Shown piece after piece: positions 63,082 through 64,000 of a stretch of DNA of 64,000 bases. This DNA is from Thermohalobaculum sp951813525. GTDB taxonomy: Bacteria; Pseudomonadota; Alphaproteobacteria; Rhodobacterales; Rhodobacteraceae. The translations under genes were made by a program, and so were the position numbers. Numbering within the stretch: position 1 is the first letter of the stretch; the number at the start of each line of letters is the position of its first letter. Under the pieces are notes generated by a model, which was not told the DNA's origin, searched no databases, and worked only from the letters and a program-made list of their open reading frames with translations. Where the stretch lies: the NCBI GenBank assembly GCA_951813525.2, contig CATOTJ020000002.1, forward strand, positions 1,240,001 to 1,304,000, in the 5' to 3' direction.

Positions 63082-63837
63082 TCAGCGAAACGCCGCCATC
63101 CAGCCAAGGCCGTCCTCGGTTCGGCCTGCTGGATTGTACTCACACCCGACCCAGCCTTGATATCCAATCCGGTCCAGCGTCGACAGCACATGGTTCAGCG
63201 CAAACTCGCCGCGGTCGGGTTCATGCCGATCTGGCACTCCTGCGATCTGGACATGGAATATCCGGGGCGCCAGTCGCTCCAAGCGTCGGGTCAAGTCGCC
63301 TTCCATGATCTGCACATGATAAACGTCGAACTGCAGTCCCAGATTGGGCGCATTGACGGCATCCAGAATTCGAACCGCCTGATCCGTGGTGTTCAGAAAA
63401 TATCCAGGGATGTCGCGATTGTTGATCGGTTCGATCGCCAGTCGCTGATCCGGGGCCTGCGCAGCGGCCCAGGCCAAGTTCTCGAGAAACGTCTCTTCCG
63501 CTGCGCCGCCTTCAGCCAGCCCTGCCATGACGTGAATGCAATCGGGCTGTAAATCTTCAGCGTAGGCGATGGCCTTTTCAAACCCCGCTCTGAAAAGGTC
63601 GCGCCCTCCAGGGATCGCTCCGTGCCCACGAGCGCCCGGCGTATCGCCAAGTGGCGTATTGTAGAGCGCAAACGCGACACCCGCCGCATCTGCCGCACTG
63701 CGCACCTCCGATGCCGCGGCGTCATATGGCGATAACATCTCAGCCGCAGCGAATCCGGCCGCCGAGGCCGCATTGAATCGGTCGAGGAATGGAACCTCTG
63801 TGAACATCATTGTCAGATTGGTGCAAAATCTCGGCAT
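63082..63837 (-). CDS. hyi: Hydroxypyruvate isomerase (Hyi/OtnI, TIM barrel)
   Basis: A 251-residue sugar-isomerase fold enzyme interconverting hydroxypyruvate and tartronate semialdehyde, or an OtnI-type 2-oxo-tetronate isomerase. The start MPRFCTNLTMMFTEVPFLDRF is set by GGAGG 5-6 bases upstream; the ATG four codons earlier is rejected. Conserved metal-site segments: IEPINNRDIPGYFL (Glu), GLQFDVYHVQIMEGDL (Asp, His), FHVQIAGVPDRHEPDRGEF (Gln, Glu region), GCEYNPAGRTEDGL (Glu). Glyoxylate and photorespiratory-like metabolism is the usual role. Confidence 0.9.
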   Translation of the reverse strand: MPRFCTNLTMMFTEVPFLDRFNAASAAGFAAAEMLSPYDAAASEVRSAADAAGVAFALYNTPLGDTPGARGHGAIPGGRDLFRAGFEKAIAYAEDLQPDCIHVMAGLAEGGAAEETFLENLAWAAAQAPDQRLAIEPINNRDIPGYFLNTTDQAVRILDAVNAPNLGLQFDVYHVQIMEGDLTRRLERLAPRIFHVQIAGVPDRHEPDRGEFALNHVLSTLDRIGYQGWVGCEYNPAGRTEDGLGWMAAFR

Positions 63838-63915
63838 CTCGACCTCCATCAGGATCTTACGAGAAGCTTCGGACTTCGCTGCGAATTGGTAAACCCTGAA
63901 GCGCGGGGCGCCGGG

Positions 63916-64000
63916 CTATGTGGAGGATATATCCTCAGGATACCAGTCAGGAAACTTGGCATGTGTCCCGGACCCGGGCCGGAGATTGGTGTCGGCGGCA
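63916..64000 (-). CDS. Possible C-terminal end of a gene running off the window
   Basis: The minus-strand frame reads AADTNLRPGSGTHAKFPDWY and PEDISST to a TAG, open to the window edge, 78 bases upstream of the hyi gene and in the same direction. The sequence looks protein-like and is in a plausible operon position, but only 27 residues are present and no family can be named. Confidence 0.35.
   Translation of the reverse strand, partial: AADTNLRPGSGTHAKFPDWYPEDISST

Noticed and set aside
63923..63936. 14-bp palindrome GAGGATATATCCTC
   Set aside because: Lies inside the possible C-terminal coding end; no second copy or neighbouring promoter features, so not called an operator.

Overview
The window looks like chromosomal DNA of an alphaproteobacterium, most probably a marine Rhodobacteraceae (Roseobacter-group) member. 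This rests on uniformly high GC, family-typical proteins (RF2 with an SPY tripeptide, Flp pilins with a TIDW core, a PhoX-type phosphatase, ligA next to a CYTH-CHAD gene and recG) and a LexA operator of the alphaproteobacterial GTTC-N7-GTTC type. No rRNA, tRNA or CRISPR array was seen.

Layout. 1-4.4 kb: start of pepN (cut by the window edge), a GT39 membrane glycosyltransferase, two adjacent Cys-rich secreted proteins and an orphan hypothetical gene with a strong terminator. 4.4-12.8 kb: a catabolic region with a tautomerase/acyl-CoA synthetase/CoA-transferase operon, a haloalkane dehalogenase broken by an in-frame amber codon, a secreted protein, an odd membrane-tailed hypothetical protein, and a cupin/FAD-monooxygenase/FMO operon. 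13-17 kb: a cNMP-domain membrane protein, an RTX protein and a complete IS1182-family element. 17.3-17.6 kb: a 42-residue membrane protein gene behind a LexA (SOS) operator. 17.6-29.7 kb: housekeeping block recG, CYTH-CHAD, ligA, two small secreted paralogues, prfB, mrcA and an amiC-like amidase. 29.8-35.5 kb: a complete IS30-family element joined to a truncated cpaC secretin, followed by cpaB, two nearly identical Flp pilins and a lytic transglycosylase; the second pilin arose by a segmental duplication that also copied the first codons of the transglycosylase gene. 35.5-42.3 kb: pyrC-pyrE, a Kef-type antiporter, metG and a class III cyclase. 42.4-48.4 kb: a PstS-like/OmpA fusion coupled to a 975-residue acidic membrane-anchored protein, with a divergent DUF2235 hydrolase. 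48.4-64 kb: secA, a parvulin, argJ, mutT, an MBL hydrolase, a class I amidotransferase, an FG-GAP protein, a 2Fe-2S ferredoxin, coupled MATE and MFS transporters, a ycaQ-like gene broken by an ochre codon, phoX with a possible PHO box, and hydroxypyruvate isomerase.

The most interesting items are the SOS-controlled 42-residue membrane protein (resembling in logic the SidA division inhibitor of Caulobacter), the pilin/transglycosylase duplication next to an IS30-truncated secretin, the envelope-spanning PstS-OmpA plus 975-residue protein pair, and two otherwise intact genes each carrying a single in-frame stop codon. All functional statements are from reading motifs by eye; no database search was run.
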